From Betaproteobacteria bacterium (GTDB lineage Bacteria > Pseudomonadota > Gammaproteobacteria > Burkholderiales > SG8-39), in contig DAHVFK010000055.1 of assembly GCA_027317055.1 (NCBI GenBank), positions 1 through 12,734 on the forward strand: 12,734 bases of DNA, given 5' to 3'. Position 1 is the stretch's first letter; each line of letters opens with the position of its first letter. Position numbers and translations under genes: made by a program. This document shows positions 1 to 7,591 of this stretch, piece after piece. The notes under the pieces were generated by a model. That model searched no databases, was not told the origin of the DNA, and was given only the letters and a program-made list of their open reading frames with translations.

Positions 1-1233
1 CGAAAGGCCGAGCAGCCGAACCCGCGTATCGCGCCGTCCGAGCCACCAGCCCGTCGCGGCGAGCAGGGGCAGGCCCGGGGTGGCCCAGTTCCACAGCCGC
101 GTCAGGTCCGACGTGCGCTCGGCGAGAATGTGGAGGCTCGGCAGGTCGATGGCGCTTCTCAGCTGGATGTGCCAATTCCAGAAGAATTCCGCGACGCGGT
201 GCGCGGGGTCGATGGCGTCGGCGCCAAACAGTCCGTACGAGGTGTGGCCCTGGATGCCGCCCAGCAGCAGGGGCCAGCCGAGGCCGAGCGGGAGCGCGAA
301 CGACAGATACCCGGCGCCGAGCACGAACAGGTTGCGGTAGCGCTGCGGACCGCGCGCGACCGAAACGATCCACGGCAGGGCGAACAGCGCGTGCGGCAGG
401 GGATTGTGGAGAATCAGCGCGAAGGACCCCGCAAGACCCGCCGCGAACAGGCGCGGTTTCGTCCTTTCGAGCAGCAACCAGGCGAACGCCAGGTTGAAGA
501 GCAGGTGCGCGGGCATCGAGAAATAGCTGATCGACATGGCCGTGAACCCGGGCGACGCGATTGCGAGCAGCATCGCCCAGCCGCCGGCGCGGGGCTCTCC
601 GCTCAGGCGCACTGCGAGGCGGCCCATGAGCACCAGGGCGAGCGAGGCGAGCAGGGGATTGCAGGCCCAGGGCGCGTGCAGCAGGCTGAACGGCACGAGC
701 AGCAGCGCGAACCCCGGCCAATAGGCGGAGGCGACTTGTCCGGTCGAGAACGACGCGTACAGGAATCGGTTTACGTAGTCCGGCGCGATCAGGTGTCCGA
801 TCAGGTCCGGCGGAAATTGCCCGGTGAGCCGTCCGGCGGCGAAAACCCGACTCTGGAACAGCGCCGCGTATTCGTCCTGGGCAAGAGGATGATTGTGCTC
901 GACGTAGAGCGTGCCGAGGCAAAGCAAGACGAAAGTGATGGCCGCGGTGCGCCATGGATGGCGGGAGACGGCGTCCACGAATCCGAGCGCCGCGCTTCGC
1001 GCCGGGGCGAAGTAGGCCGCGAGCGCGATTGCGATGAGCAGCGCCGATCCGGTCAGATCCTGGGTGCGCAGAAAATACTTCGCGATCCAGAAGCGCACCG
1101 GTGCGAACGGGTAGCCCGTGTGATCGAGGATGAAGATGATCGACAGTCCGCCGATCAGCACGCACATCGCGAGCAGCCCGCGCGTGCACGGGTCGCTCGA
1201 CCAGCGTGCCGGGGAAATCGGCCTGGAAATCAT
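1..1233 (-). CDS. Polytopic membrane protein, probable GT-C type glycosyltransferase (C-terminus off the left edge)
   Basis: An open frame of 411 codons runs from ATG at 1233 to base 1 without a stop, so the C-terminus is missing. The protein is strongly hydrophobic, with many segments such as AMCVLIGGLSIIFIL (about residues 22-36) and a run near 97-110. After it comes HNHPLAQDEYAALFQSRVF (about 113-131). An acidic DE pair in the first large periplasmic loop is typical of GT-C enzymes (ArnT/PMT-like), which move a sugar from a polyprenyl-phosphate donor onto lipid or protein at the outer face of the inner membrane. The ATG overlaps the stop of the upstream glycosyltransferase by 4 bases (ATGA), implying translational coupling. 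Membrane topology and the GT-C class are fairly clear; donor and acceptor are unknown. The long plus-strand frame over this region is Arg/Glu-rich antisense shadow. Confidence 0.75.
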   Translation of the reverse strand, partial: MISRPISPARWSSDPCTRGLLAMCVLIGGLSIIFILDHTGYPFAPVRFWIAKYFLRTQDLTGSALLIAIALAAYFAPARSAALGFVDAVSRHPWRTAAITFVLLCLGTLYVEHNHPLAQDEYAALFQSRVFAAGRLTGQFPPDLIGHLIAPDYVNRFLYASFSTGQVASAYWPGFALLLVPFSLLHAPWACNPLLASLALVLMGRLAVRLSGEPRAGGWAMLLAIASPGFTAMSISYFSMPAHLLFNLAFAWLLLERTKPRLFAAGLAGSFALILHNPLPHALFALPWIVSVARGPQRYRNLFVLGAGYLSFALPLGLGWPLLLGGIQGHTSYGLFGADAIDPAHRVAEFFWNWHIQLRSAIDLPSLHILAERTSDLTRLWNWATPGLPLLAATGWWLGRRDTRVRLLGLS

Positions 1234-2369
1234 CCCTTGACGCACCGCGCGAGCAGCTCGGCGTAGCGCCCGGCGCAGCGCTCCCACGACCAGTTGGCCG
1301 CCGCATAGGCGGCGACCGAAGCGCGAAGCCGCTGCGCGGCGCCTCCGGCCGAGGTCAGTTGCGTGATGCGGTCCGCCCAGCGCGCGATCGCCTCCGGGCC
1401 CGAGACGTCCTCGCTGGGCAGCACGCCGGCGGCGCCGGGGCAACCGGCCGCGGTCTGGGTGTCGACCAGCGCCGGCGTGCCGCAGGCCATTGCTTCCTGC
1501 ACCACCAGGGGGAAGCCCTCGCCCTGGCTCGGCAGGACCAGCAGGTCGGCAGCCTGGTAGAGCGGCGCGAGCTGGGCGCTGGTGCGCCCGCGCACGACGC
1601 TTACGTTTGGAAGCGCCCAACGCGCGGGGTCCAGAGGACCCCAGCCCGCGAACAGCCAGCGCGCATCGGGCAGCATCTGGGCCAGCCGTTGCAGCACGGG
1701 CAGGCCCTTCTTTTGCACGAAACGGCCGACAAAGAGCAGCAGCGGAACGTCCTGCCCGACACCGAGCGCGGCCCGCAGCGCCTGCCGTGCGGCGGCGTCG
1801 ACCGGCCGGAAGACGCCGGTATCGACTCCGTTGAAAACCAGCTCCGGCGGCGACCTGAAGGACAGGAACCCGTCGAAATAGCGCCGGACCGAATCGCTCA
1901 CGAACACCACCTGCGTGGCGCCGCCAAGCACGATGCGCCCAAGCAGACGGTAGGCGAGAAACTGCAGCGCGCGCAGCAGCGGATTGCGGTACGGGATCAT
2001 GCCGACGTGTTGCGTGACGAGCACCGGACGGCCCGCAAGGCGCGCCGCGCCGTATGCCACCAGATTCGCGAGATAGAGGCAGTCGTGCAGGTGAACGGCG
2101 TTCGAATCGCGTGCCGCGCGGCTGAGGCGCCGCAACGACCCGGGCGACCACAGCGGATAGGGAAAGCCGAAGCGGCGCTCGATCGCGTTCCAGGACCGCG
2201 ACGGCACGCAGTCGACCCCGGCAAGCCGGGGTGGCGCGTCGCAGTCGCTCGCGTACCAGGAGATGTCCGCGCCGTGACGCTCGGCGAGGCGCTGCGCGAG
2301 CTCGGCCGCCACGATTTCTATCCCGCCGCGATGCGCAGGAAAGTAGTGCGTGACCAGAGTGATGCGCAT
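1230..2369 (-). CDS. Family GT4 glycosyltransferase
   Basis: A 379-residue cytoplasmic GT-B enzyme expected to transfer a sugar from a nucleotide donor to a growing glycan or lipid carrier. It opens with MRITLVTHYFPAHRGG, the usual GT4 N-terminal strand and Gly-rich loop. The donor-site motif FVGRFVQKKG lies at about 213-222. The E-x7-E signature EGFPLVVQEAMACG, with Glu near 284 and 292, fits the C-terminal domain. I chose the ATG at 2369, 4 bases after the gtrA-like stop, because the frame's first ATG at 2405 adds 12 residues with no family resemblance and overlaps the upstream gene by about 30 bases. Neither start has a clear ribosome site, so coupling to the upstream gene is likely. It ends in a 4-base overlap with the next membrane protein. 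Length is normal for the family; substrate cannot be read from sequence. Confidence 0.9.
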   Translation of the reverse strand: MRITLVTHYFPAHRGGIEIVAAELAQRLAERHGADISWYASDCDAPPRLAGVDCVPSRSWNAIERRFGFPYPLWSPGSLRRLSRAARDSNAVHLHDCLYLANLVAYGAARLAGRPVLVTQHVGMIPYRNPLLRALQFLAYRLLGRIVLGGATQVVFVSDSVRRYFDGFLSFRSPPELVFNGVDTGVFRPVDAAARQALRAALGVGQDVPLLLFVGRFVQKKGLPVLQRLAQMLPDARWLFAGWGPLDPARWALPNVSVVRGRTSAQLAPLYQAADLLVLPSQGEGFPLVVQEAMACGTPALVDTQTAAGCPGAAGVLPSEDVSGPEAIARWADRITQLTSAGGAAQRLRASVAAYAAANWSWERCAGRYAELLARCVKG

Positions 2370-2373
2370 GCGA

Positions 2374-2748
2374 TCAGCGCCGCAGCGCAAAGCTCCAATG
2401 GTCATTGACGAGAAAGTTCGTGGCGAGCAGAGCCAGCGTGACCACGACGCTCGCGGCCAGGTACCACAGGCCGAGCAGCGATACCAGCACGTACATGAGC
2501 CCGACGTTCGCGGCGAAGCTCGAGCCCATCGTGACGAAGTAGCGCGGCCATTCCACCGGCGCCGCGGCGCGGGGCGTGCGGAAGGTCACCAGCTTCTGCA
2601 GCCAGAAGCCCAGCGGCGTGAGCGTGAAGAACGAGATCATGGTCGATACGAGGTAGTGCACGCCGAGCACCGAAGTCAGGCTCCAGAGCACGAGCAGGTT
2701 GAGCAGCGCGCAAATTCCACCCATCACGGCGTAGGTGAAGAATTTCAC
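2374..2748 (-). CDS. GtrA-like four-helix membrane protein
   Basis: A small integral membrane protein of 124 residues with four predicted helices, for example FFTYAVMGGICALLNLLVLW at the N-terminus and AASVVVTLALLATNFLVN near the end, with a charged loop (about QKLVTFRTPRAAAP) in the middle. It closes with the aromatic and basic tail typical of the GtrA family (HWSFALRR). GtrA proteins are thought to help flip or handle polyprenyl-phosphate-linked sugars, supplying periplasmic GT-C enzymes; that role is family knowledge. I chose the GTG at 2748 because it makes a GTGA overlap with the methyltransferase stop and begins just before the first helix. The longer frame upstream is only the methyltransferase gene read out of frame. 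Its place between a methyltransferase and two glycosyltransferases fits lipid-linked glycan export. Confidence 0.85.
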   Translation of the reverse strand: MKFFTYAVMGGICALLNLLVLWSLTSVLGVHYLVSTMISFFTLTPLGFWLQKLVTFRTPRAAAPVEWPRYFVTMGSSFAANVGLMYVLVSLLGLWYLAASVVVTLALLATNFLVNDHWSFALRR

Positions 2749-3581
2749 GCGCGTTTGCGCGCATCGACCAGCAGGCAGCCGAATCGCTGCTGACGATCGA
2801 CGCCGACGCAGGCGGAAATCGCGCCGCCCAGGGAAGCGGCTAACCAAGCCGGCAACCGCAGGCGGCGTTTGCGCAATCGAAGCGCGCGCTGAATCTCGAT
2901 CGGCTGCATGCGTTCGCCGACGACGGCGTACAGGATCCCGGCGGTGAAGCGTGACAGGGTTTCCCAGCGCTGCACCTCCGGGGCGGTCAGATAGGCGACC
3001 GCGCGGGTAATATCGATGCCGTGCCGCCCCAGGCACTCGCGCCATTGTTCTTCGCTCCAGTAGCGGCGGTGCGCGCAGCGCCGGTCGATGCGCTCAAGAT
3101 ATCGCCTCCGATCGCTCCAGGGTAGCAACGGCCCCGCGAGACAGGCGTGGAAGTCCGAGGCAGGAACGGTGAAGAGAAATGCTCCGCCGGGTCGAAGCAC
3201 CCGCGACACCTCCGCGACGACCGGCTCGATGTCGTCGATGTGCTCCAGGACAGAATTCGAGTAGACGAAATCGAAGCTGCCGTCGCCCTCGGGCACGCGA
3301 TCGCCCGGGGTCGTGTGGACGCGCCGGTAGACCCCGCTCTCGAGTGCGTCGCGCGTCTCGAGCGGGTCGACATCCACCCCGACCAGGGAAGGCGAGGCCC
3401 CGCACGAGTCGCGCAGGATGCGCATCAGCTTGCCGTCGCCGCAGCCGAGGTCCATGCCTTCCCCCGCGGGCAGGCCGTAATCAATGACGACGGAGAGCTC
3501 GATCGCGCGCCACCAGCTGGTCGCCGGCTGAAACGGGTTCTCGCTAAGCAGGCTGCGCAAGAGGGCGCGGCTCGTCGTCAT
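2745..3581 (-). CDS. Class I SAM-dependent methyltransferase
   Basis: A 278-residue cytoplasmic enzyme with a Methyltransf_11-type Rossmann core. SAM-binding motif I is MDLGCGDGKL (about 43-52). An acidic strand-2 end follows in LVGVDVDP (67-73), and the post-core motif FDFVYSNSVLEHIDDIEPV (103-121) leads into VLRPGGAFLFTVP (128-140). The roughly 120-residue C-terminal extension after the core is Trp/Arg-rich and may hold acceptor specificity. The ATG at 3581 overlaps the oxidoreductase stop by 4 bases (ATGA); the frame extends further upstream, but that part is a shadow of the oxidoreductase. By context it may O- or C-methylate a sugar of a lipid-linked glycan, similar to methyltransferases in O-antigen clusters. 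This is an inference, and small-molecule or lipid acceptors remain possible. Confidence 0.88.
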   Translation of the reverse strand: MTTSRALLRSLLSENPFQPATSWWRAIELSVVIDYGLPAGEGMDLGCGDGKLMRILRDSCGASPSLVGVDVDPLETRDALESGVYRRVHTTPGDRVPEGDGSFDFVYSNSVLEHIDDIEPVVAEVSRVLRPGGAFLFTVPASDFHACLAGPLLPWSDRRRYLERIDRRCAHRRYWSEEQWRECLGRHGIDITRAVAYLTAPEVQRWETLSRFTAGILYAVVGERMQPIEIQRALRLRKRRLRLPAWLAASLGGAISACVGVDRQQRFGCLLVDARKRA

Positions 3582-4648
3582 CCGGTGAGTCGCTCGGCGC
3601 GATCGATGACCTCGTGCTGCATGCGCAGGACCGCGAGCGCGTCCTGGCCCGAGATTCCGTCGGGCGGGGTCCTGGTTCTGACCGCCGCCGCGAAGCGGCG
3701 GAAGACTTCTTCGTTGCCGTAGTGCAGCGCGCCGGCGAGATGGCGCGGGCCGCTGAGCAAGTGCTGCGCCCAGTGCGACAGGGTGGCGGAGATCGAGGTT
3801 CTCAGGACCGGCCAGGTGCTGTGCAGGCCGTCGTTCGGAAGCGCGAGATAGATATCGCGGAAGACGTCGACGTCGCCGAGCCGGTGCTCGCCGGCGACCG
3901 ATACGTGCCACTCACTGAGCGGAGCTTCGAATGCCATGTCGAGCTTGACCGGGATGGAGGCGCTCCCGGCGGCGTAATGCACGGAGATCCATGCTGGCGT
4001 GCGCTTGCCGGTGGTGCTCGGGTGCACTTCGGCGCGCAGGAACCGCAGCGGCGCCGGCGCCAGCGCGCGCAGAAGGTAGAACATGTGTGGGCTCTCGTCG
4101 TAAAACAGGCCGAGCGGAAGCTCATCGTACCAGGATGGAAGCCGGCGCAAGGGATTGCCCAGCTGCTGCGCGTGGATGAACCGCAGCGCCCCGTAGCGCC
4201 CTGCCTGCAGGTCCCCGATCAGCCGGCGCGTCGAGCGCGCGAACTGGAAGTTGTGAACGATGGCCAGGACGAGCTTCTTCTCGCGCGCGAGCGACACGAG
4301 CTCTTCACCGTCGGCGGGATCCATGACGAACGGCTTCTCGGTCAGCACGTGCCGGCCGAGGGCGAGCGCTTCGCGGATCAATGCCGCGTGCGAGCCGGGG
4401 CTCGTCCCGACGACGAAGGCTTCGACCTCGTCGAGCCACGGCACGTCCGCCAGCCGATTTCCCGCGTGCTGACGGCGCAGGCCCAGGCGCCGCGCGACCG
4501 CGCCGGCGTGATCAGGCCGGCGATCGATCACCCCGACGACATCGAACGCGCGGTCGCGCCGCATGACCGGCAGGTGCCGGTGCAGGCTTACCCATCCCAG
4601 ACCGACTGCCGCCACACGAAGGGGCGTCGGCGCGTTTGATGTCGACAC
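3578..4648 (-). CDS. Gfo/Idh/MocA-family NAD(P)-dependent oxidoreductase
   Basis: A 356-residue cytoplasmic dehydrogenase, normal length for the family. The N-terminal Rossmann fold begins RVAAVGLGWVSLHRHLPVM (11-29), with the GxGxxxxxH nucleotide-binding loop, and an acidic strand-2 end in GVIDRRPD. The family motif EKPF is at 104-107, where the Lys is the usual catalytic residue. DESPH (184-188) takes the place of the conserved D-x-x-x-H catalytic segment. Family members oxidise or reduce sugars, often nucleotide sugars in glycan pathways, so it probably makes a modified sugar for the genes that follow. GTG at 4648 is the start; no in-frame ATG lies nearby and the Shine-Dalgarno sequence is poor. 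It is first in a tightly coupled five-gene run. Substrate is unknown. Confidence 0.88.
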   Translation of the reverse strand: MSTSNAPTPLRVAAVGLGWVSLHRHLPVMRRDRAFDVVGVIDRRPDHAGAVARRLGLRRQHAGNRLADVPWLDEVEAFVVGTSPGSHAALIREALALGRHVLTEKPFVMDPADGEELVSLAREKKLVLAIVHNFQFARSTRRLIGDLQAGRYGALRFIHAQQLGNPLRRLPSWYDELPLGLFYDESPHMFYLLRALAPAPLRFLRAEVHPSTTGKRTPAWISVHYAAGSASIPVKLDMAFEAPLSEWHVSVAGEHRLGDVDVFRDIYLALPNDGLHSTWPVLRTSISATLSHWAQHLLSGPRHLAGALHYGNEEVFRRFAAAVRTRTPPDGISGQDALAVLRMQHEVIDRAERLTG

Positions 4649-4675
4649 GCAATTGGCCGATCAGGTAAAGCGTCG

Positions 4676-4705
4676 AGAATACCGCAAACCCTGTGATTGT
4701 TCGAA
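4676..4705 (-). promoter_or_regulatory. Weak promoter candidate for the glycan module
   Basis: On the minus strand TATTCT (4681-4676) resembles a -10 box, with TTCGAA (4705-4700) 18 bases upstream as a poor -35. It would start transcription about 20 bases before the oxidoreductase GTG. The patch is AT-richer than its surroundings. The match is weak, and readthrough from upstream is an equally good explanation. Confidence 0.2.
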
Positions 4706-4832
4706 CCCGACGGCCGCGGGAAATCGATTCGTTTCGGGCAAGCGCTAGAGCGCCTCGATCTCGCGCGCGCTCGCCCGCGGCGGCGAGCAGCAGACGGTCC
4801 GCGGCCATCGCCACGTACGCCAAGGCCGCAGT

Positions 4833-4952
4833 CTAGGCGGCGACGGCAGTGTAGGTATCGATGCCGCTGCGCAGGAGTAGGCTGGTCAACATCGCCGCGA
4901 CGAGTAGCACATGTACGGCACGGATCATCGTGCCGGCTGCTCGGACCATCAT
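4833..4952 (-). CDS. Possible small hydrophobic peptide, or 5' part of a decayed membrane gene
   Basis: A 39-codon frame starts at tandem ATG codons (4952) and ends at TAG (4835-4833). It encodes a Met/Arg start followed by a hydrophobic stretch, AVHVLLVAAMLTSLLL, long enough for one membrane helix, then a short polar tail. A weak GGG-rich element precedes the start. After the TAG the same frame stays open into the oxidoreductase gene and encodes two more hydrophobic stretches, LAYVAMAADRLLLAAA and ITGFAVFSTLYLIG. So this could also be a membrane gene broken by one nonsense change. I recognise no family, and chance is a serious possibility in GC-rich DNA. Confidence 0.25.
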   Translation of the reverse strand: MMVRAAGTMIRAVHVLLVAAMLTSLLLRSGIDTYTAVAA

Positions 4953-5004
4953 TGCCCTGATACTACTCGAAGCGCCGTGCTTCTACCCGACTGAGCCGTG
5001 ACAG

Positions 5005-6477
5005 CTAGCCCGGACGCCCAAGCATGACTACGCTGCCGTCTGTGAAGATGACGCGCCAGCCGTCGTCCCGGAGGTGCGGCATGCGCCGGATCCCCTGGTC
5101 GAAGTCCCGCTGCAGCAGGAGAATGTAGTCGACGTGATAGCGGGCGATAAATGCCTTGAGCGCGCGCTCGTCGCTGTTCAGACGCAGCAGTTCGAGGAAG
5201 TATTTCTCGCCGTAGACGTCCACCCGAGAATCTATTGCCGGGCGCAAGCGAGGGTAGTAGCGGTAAATCAACTCGGAGCCAAGCGCGTACGAATTCAGTA
5301 CGTTGCCGCGCAGCTGCGGGCGGTCGAGGTATTCGACCAGCAGCAGCGAAAAATTGTTCGAAATCACATGATACGGAAAGCCGCCGTACAGGTTGCCGTA
5401 GCGCACGACCAGGCCCACGCACGCCACGACAAGCGCGAGCACTGCTCCGCGCACGACGCGCAGCGGTTCCAGGCGCGAGGCGATCCCTCGAATCGCCGCG
5501 GAAAGAGGATAGACGGACACAACGGCGAAGAACGCGATGTGGCGCGACGTGCCCAACGCAAGGTAGCCGAAAGCGAGCAATAGCAGCCAGCCTGAGACGG
5601 GAACTTCTCTCCGGCCGAAGTAAAGCACCACCGCCGAGAAGGCGAGGAAAAGCATGAATGCCCAGAAACCCCGCGAGCCGACGAACAGGCCATGCAGAGT
5701 CGGCGTCCACTCGTAGATGTACGAGCGCACAAAGGCCGCGTTCTCAAGGTCCCAGGCAAACCGGAACAACTGCGCGCCGTACGGATTCAACAGCATGACG
5801 AGGGCCAACAGAACGGCGCAAATCAAATACGGCCGGGCGGCATGGGCTGACGCCTGGAGCCGACTGTTCTTCGTCGAGGCGAAGGCTTCGGTCGCGGCGC
5901 CCGCCGCGAAGGCGGCGGCAAGGACCAGCGCGACAGGAAACGAGCCGTGAATGTTGGCCCAGAGGAGCGCTACTGGCACGCAGGCCGCCAGATAGCGCCA
6001 CCTGCCGCTAGCACGGAATTCGACCAGCAGGCCTAGGATGATGACGGTGAAAAAAAGCGCGAACAGCTCCGGTCGAAGATAGTAGCGGAAGTTCTCCGTC
6101 GCCATGGCGGCGAGCGACACAACGAGTGACGCAAACAGGCTTCCGCTCAGACGGAAGGACATGCGCCAGCAGAGGCCGAACAGGGCGAGACCGAGCAGGC
6201 CCTTCACGAAGATGAGATTGCGGTGGCCCAGCCAGTGATCGAGCAAGTAGAACGCGAGCGACGACAGCCACTCGTGCGCATGGAAGGGGAATTGGCTCGC
6301 CTCGGTGAACGGAAAGAGCGCGGTGCGCGGAATCTCGCCGTCCGTCCAGATGATGTGGCCGATCGCCGCATGCAGCCAGAGATCGTTCGTTCCCGGCGGG
6401 ACGAAGGTCAGTAGGGCGATGAGGGCTATCGCCGCTGCCACGGTGCCCGCCCTGAGCCAGGATTCGGATCTACTCAT
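5005..6477 (-). CDS. 490-residue polytopic membrane protein, GT-C-like, function unknown
   Basis: A large inner-membrane protein with about ten hydrophobic segments and a soluble C-terminal region of roughly 100 residues (from about 390). After the first helix comes GTNDLWLHAAIGHIIW (29-44), and then FPFHAHEWLSSLAFYLL (63-79). This acidic and His-containing first loop resembles the catalytic loop of GT-C glycosyltransferases. RPELFALFF and LLWANIHGSF are further conserved-looking loops, and the tail holds RPAIDSRVDVYGEKYF. Proteins of this build are common in bacteria and mostly annotated as hypothetical. The ATG at 6477 overlaps the adaptor gene's stop by 8 bases, so the two are probably co-translated. 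A sugar or lipid transferase at the periplasmic face is likely but unproven; an O-antigen ligase or polymerase-like role is a less likely alternative. Confidence 0.8.
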   Translation of the reverse strand: MSRSESWLRAGTVAAAIALIALLTFVPPGTNDLWLHAAIGHIIWTDGEIPRTALFPFTEASQFPFHAHEWLSSLAFYLLDHWLGHRNLIFVKGLLGLALFGLCWRMSFRLSGSLFASLVVSLAAMATENFRYYLRPELFALFFTVIILGLLVEFRASGRWRYLAACVPVALLWANIHGSFPVALVLAAAFAAGAATEAFASTKNSRLQASAHAARPYLICAVLLALVMLLNPYGAQLFRFAWDLENAAFVRSYIYEWTPTLHGLFVGSRGFWAFMLFLAFSAVVLYFGRREVPVSGWLLLLAFGYLALGTSRHIAFFAVVSVYPLSAAIRGIASRLEPLRVVRGAVLALVVACVGLVVRYGNLYGGFPYHVISNNFSLLLVEYLDRPQLRGNVLNSYALGSELIYRYYPRLRPAIDSRVDVYGEKYFLELLRLNSDERALKAFIARYHVDYILLLQRDFDQGIRRMPHLRDDGWRVIFTDGSVVMLGRPG

Positions 6478-7567
6478 GGCGCAGGGCGCCGACCAGGCCG
6501 ACGACCACTTCGTCGCCCTCCTTGAGTGCGCCGCCGAGCACCTCGGTGCTCGTGCCGTTGCTCAGTCCCAGACGCAGGTCGACCGGCTGCAGCTCGCCGT
6601 GCGCCAGGATCCAGACACGGCTTCCCGCCGTCGCGCCGGGAGGGTGGAAGCGCAACGCGGCATCGGGCACCTTGAGCGCGTCTTCGCGCTGATCGACCAC
6701 AATGCGCGCATCGGCCGTCATCCCCGGCAGCAGCGCGAGATCGGGGTTTGCCGCCGCAATCAGCACCGTATACCTGACGCTGCTTCGCACATTGCGCGGT
6801 GACTTCCGGATTTGCCTGATTTCGCCAGTGAAGCTGCGGCGGGGAAACGCGTCGACCGTGAAGCTTGCGTGCTGGCCGATTTTGAGCCGGCCGATGTCGG
6901 TCTGGTCGACGGCTGCCTCGACCTGCATGTCGTGCAGGTCCTGCGCGATGACGAACAGCGCCGGGGCTTGCGCACCCGCGGCGACGGTCTGTCCCGCGTC
7001 CACGTTGCGCAGGATGACGGTGCCGTCGACCGGCGCCCGGATGGTCGTGCGCTCGAGATCCGCCTGCGCCTGCTGCAGCAGGGCCTGGCGCTGCTCGACT
7101 GCGGCAAGCGCGCTTGCGACGCGGGCCTTGCTGACCCTGATTTGCGCCGCGAGCAGTCTGCTCTTGCTGCGTCCCGCCTCGGTCCGCTGCGCCTCGAGCT
7201 GAGAGCGGGCGAGCGCGACCGCGCTGTTGGCGGCATCGAGATCGGCGCGCGCCTGGTTCCGGCGCAGCTCATAGCCGGAGGGGTCGATGCGTGCGAGCAC
7301 CGCGCCTGTCTTCACCGGCGTGTTGAAGTCGGCGTAGATCTCCGTCACCTGGCCGGAAATCCGGGACCCGACCTGCACGGTCGAGACGGCATTCAGCGTG
7401 CCGCTCGCCACCACCACCGCCTGCAGCGGCCCGCGCTCTACCCGCGCGGTGCGGTAGCGCGGCGCGCCATCGCCCTGGCGCGCCTGGTACCAGGCGTAGC
7501 CCGCCGCGGCAACGGCGAGCACGACGACGATGCCGACGATGCGGCCGGGGCGGGTACGGGGGATCAT
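6470..7567 (-). CDS. MacA/HlyD-type periplasmic adaptor (membrane fusion protein), without a visible MacB
   Basis: A 365-residue adaptor, close to E. coli MacA in length. An N-terminal membrane anchor, IVGIVVVLAVAAAGYAWY (10-27), leads into the first half of the lipoyl domain, SRISGQVTEIYADFNTPVKTG (about 68-88). A long Ala/Gln/Arg-rich coiled-coil hairpin (about 97-172) follows, then the second lipoyl half, ERTTIRAPVDGTVI (172-185), and a beta-barrel and membrane-proximal region. Such proteins link an inner-membrane pump to an outer-membrane TolC channel. A MacB-type ABC transporter normally follows; here the next gene is a GT-C-like protein overlapping by 8 bases. The ATG at 7567 starts 23 bases after the soxB stop. 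The only Shine-Dalgarno sequence is 18 bases away, inside a hairpin. The longer upstream frame is soxB read out of frame. Substrate is unknown. Confidence 0.88.
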   Translation of the reverse strand: MIPRTRPGRIVGIVVVLAVAAAGYAWYQARQGDGAPRYRTARVERGPLQAVVVASGTLNAVSTVQVGSRISGQVTEIYADFNTPVKTGAVLARIDPSGYELRRNQARADLDAANSAVALARSQLEAQRTEAGRSKSRLLAAQIRVSKARVASALAAVEQRQALLQQAQADLERTTIRAPVDGTVILRNVDAGQTVAAGAQAPALFVIAQDLHDMQVEAAVDQTDIGRLKIGQHASFTVDAFPRRSFTGEIRQIRKSPRNVRSSVRYTVLIAAANPDLALLPGMTADARIVVDQREDALKVPDAALRFHPPGATAGSRVWILAHGELQPVDLRLGLSNGTSTEVLGGALKEGDEVVVGLVGALRHE

Positions 7568-7570
7568 GGC

Positions 7571-7591
7571 AGGAGGCTCACTAGCCCTCCT
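7571..7591 (-). promoter_or_regulatory. Hairpin enclosing the Shine-Dalgarno sequence between soxB and the adaptor gene
   Basis: On the minus strand AGGAGGGCT-AGTG-AGCCTCCT folds into an 8-bp stem with one bulged G and a 4-base loop. Its 5' arm contains the perfect AGGAGG and touches the last base of the soxB stop codon. Its 3' arm ends 3 bases before the adaptor ATG. It could mask the ribosome site, or fold to bring it near the start. There is no T-run, so a terminator is unlikely. Confidence 0.5.

Larger units (their letters stand above)
4649..5004. other. Gap of about 356 bases between the membrane protein and oxidoreductase genes
   Basis: This is the longest stretch without a convincing gene. 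On the minus strand it contains a possible 39-codon hydrophobic peptide (listed separately), the weak promoter candidate near 4676-4705, and a short imperfect hairpin (GAAGC/GCTTC, loop ACGGC) just after the 490-residue gene with no T-run. I see no good terminator, no RNA gene and no repeat. It probably separates two transcription units or is the remains of a lost small gene. Confidence 0.5.

Noticed and set aside
130..1266. 378-codon plus-strand frame
   Set aside because: Arg/Glu/Gln-rich with no fold-like pattern; antisense to a clear membrane protein frame. Typical of GC-rich antisense shadows.
1206..2408. 400-codon plus-strand frame
   Set aside because: Exact antisense of the GT4 gene, which has its signature motifs; composition is not protein-like.
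2749..3045. N-terminal extension of the GtrA-like frame
   Set aside because: It is the methyltransferase gene out of frame. The GTG at 2748 gives a normal GtrA length and a stop/start overlap.
3614..4639. 341-codon plus-strand frame
   Set aside because: Antisense of the Gfo/Idh/MocA oxidoreductase; no recognisable domain.
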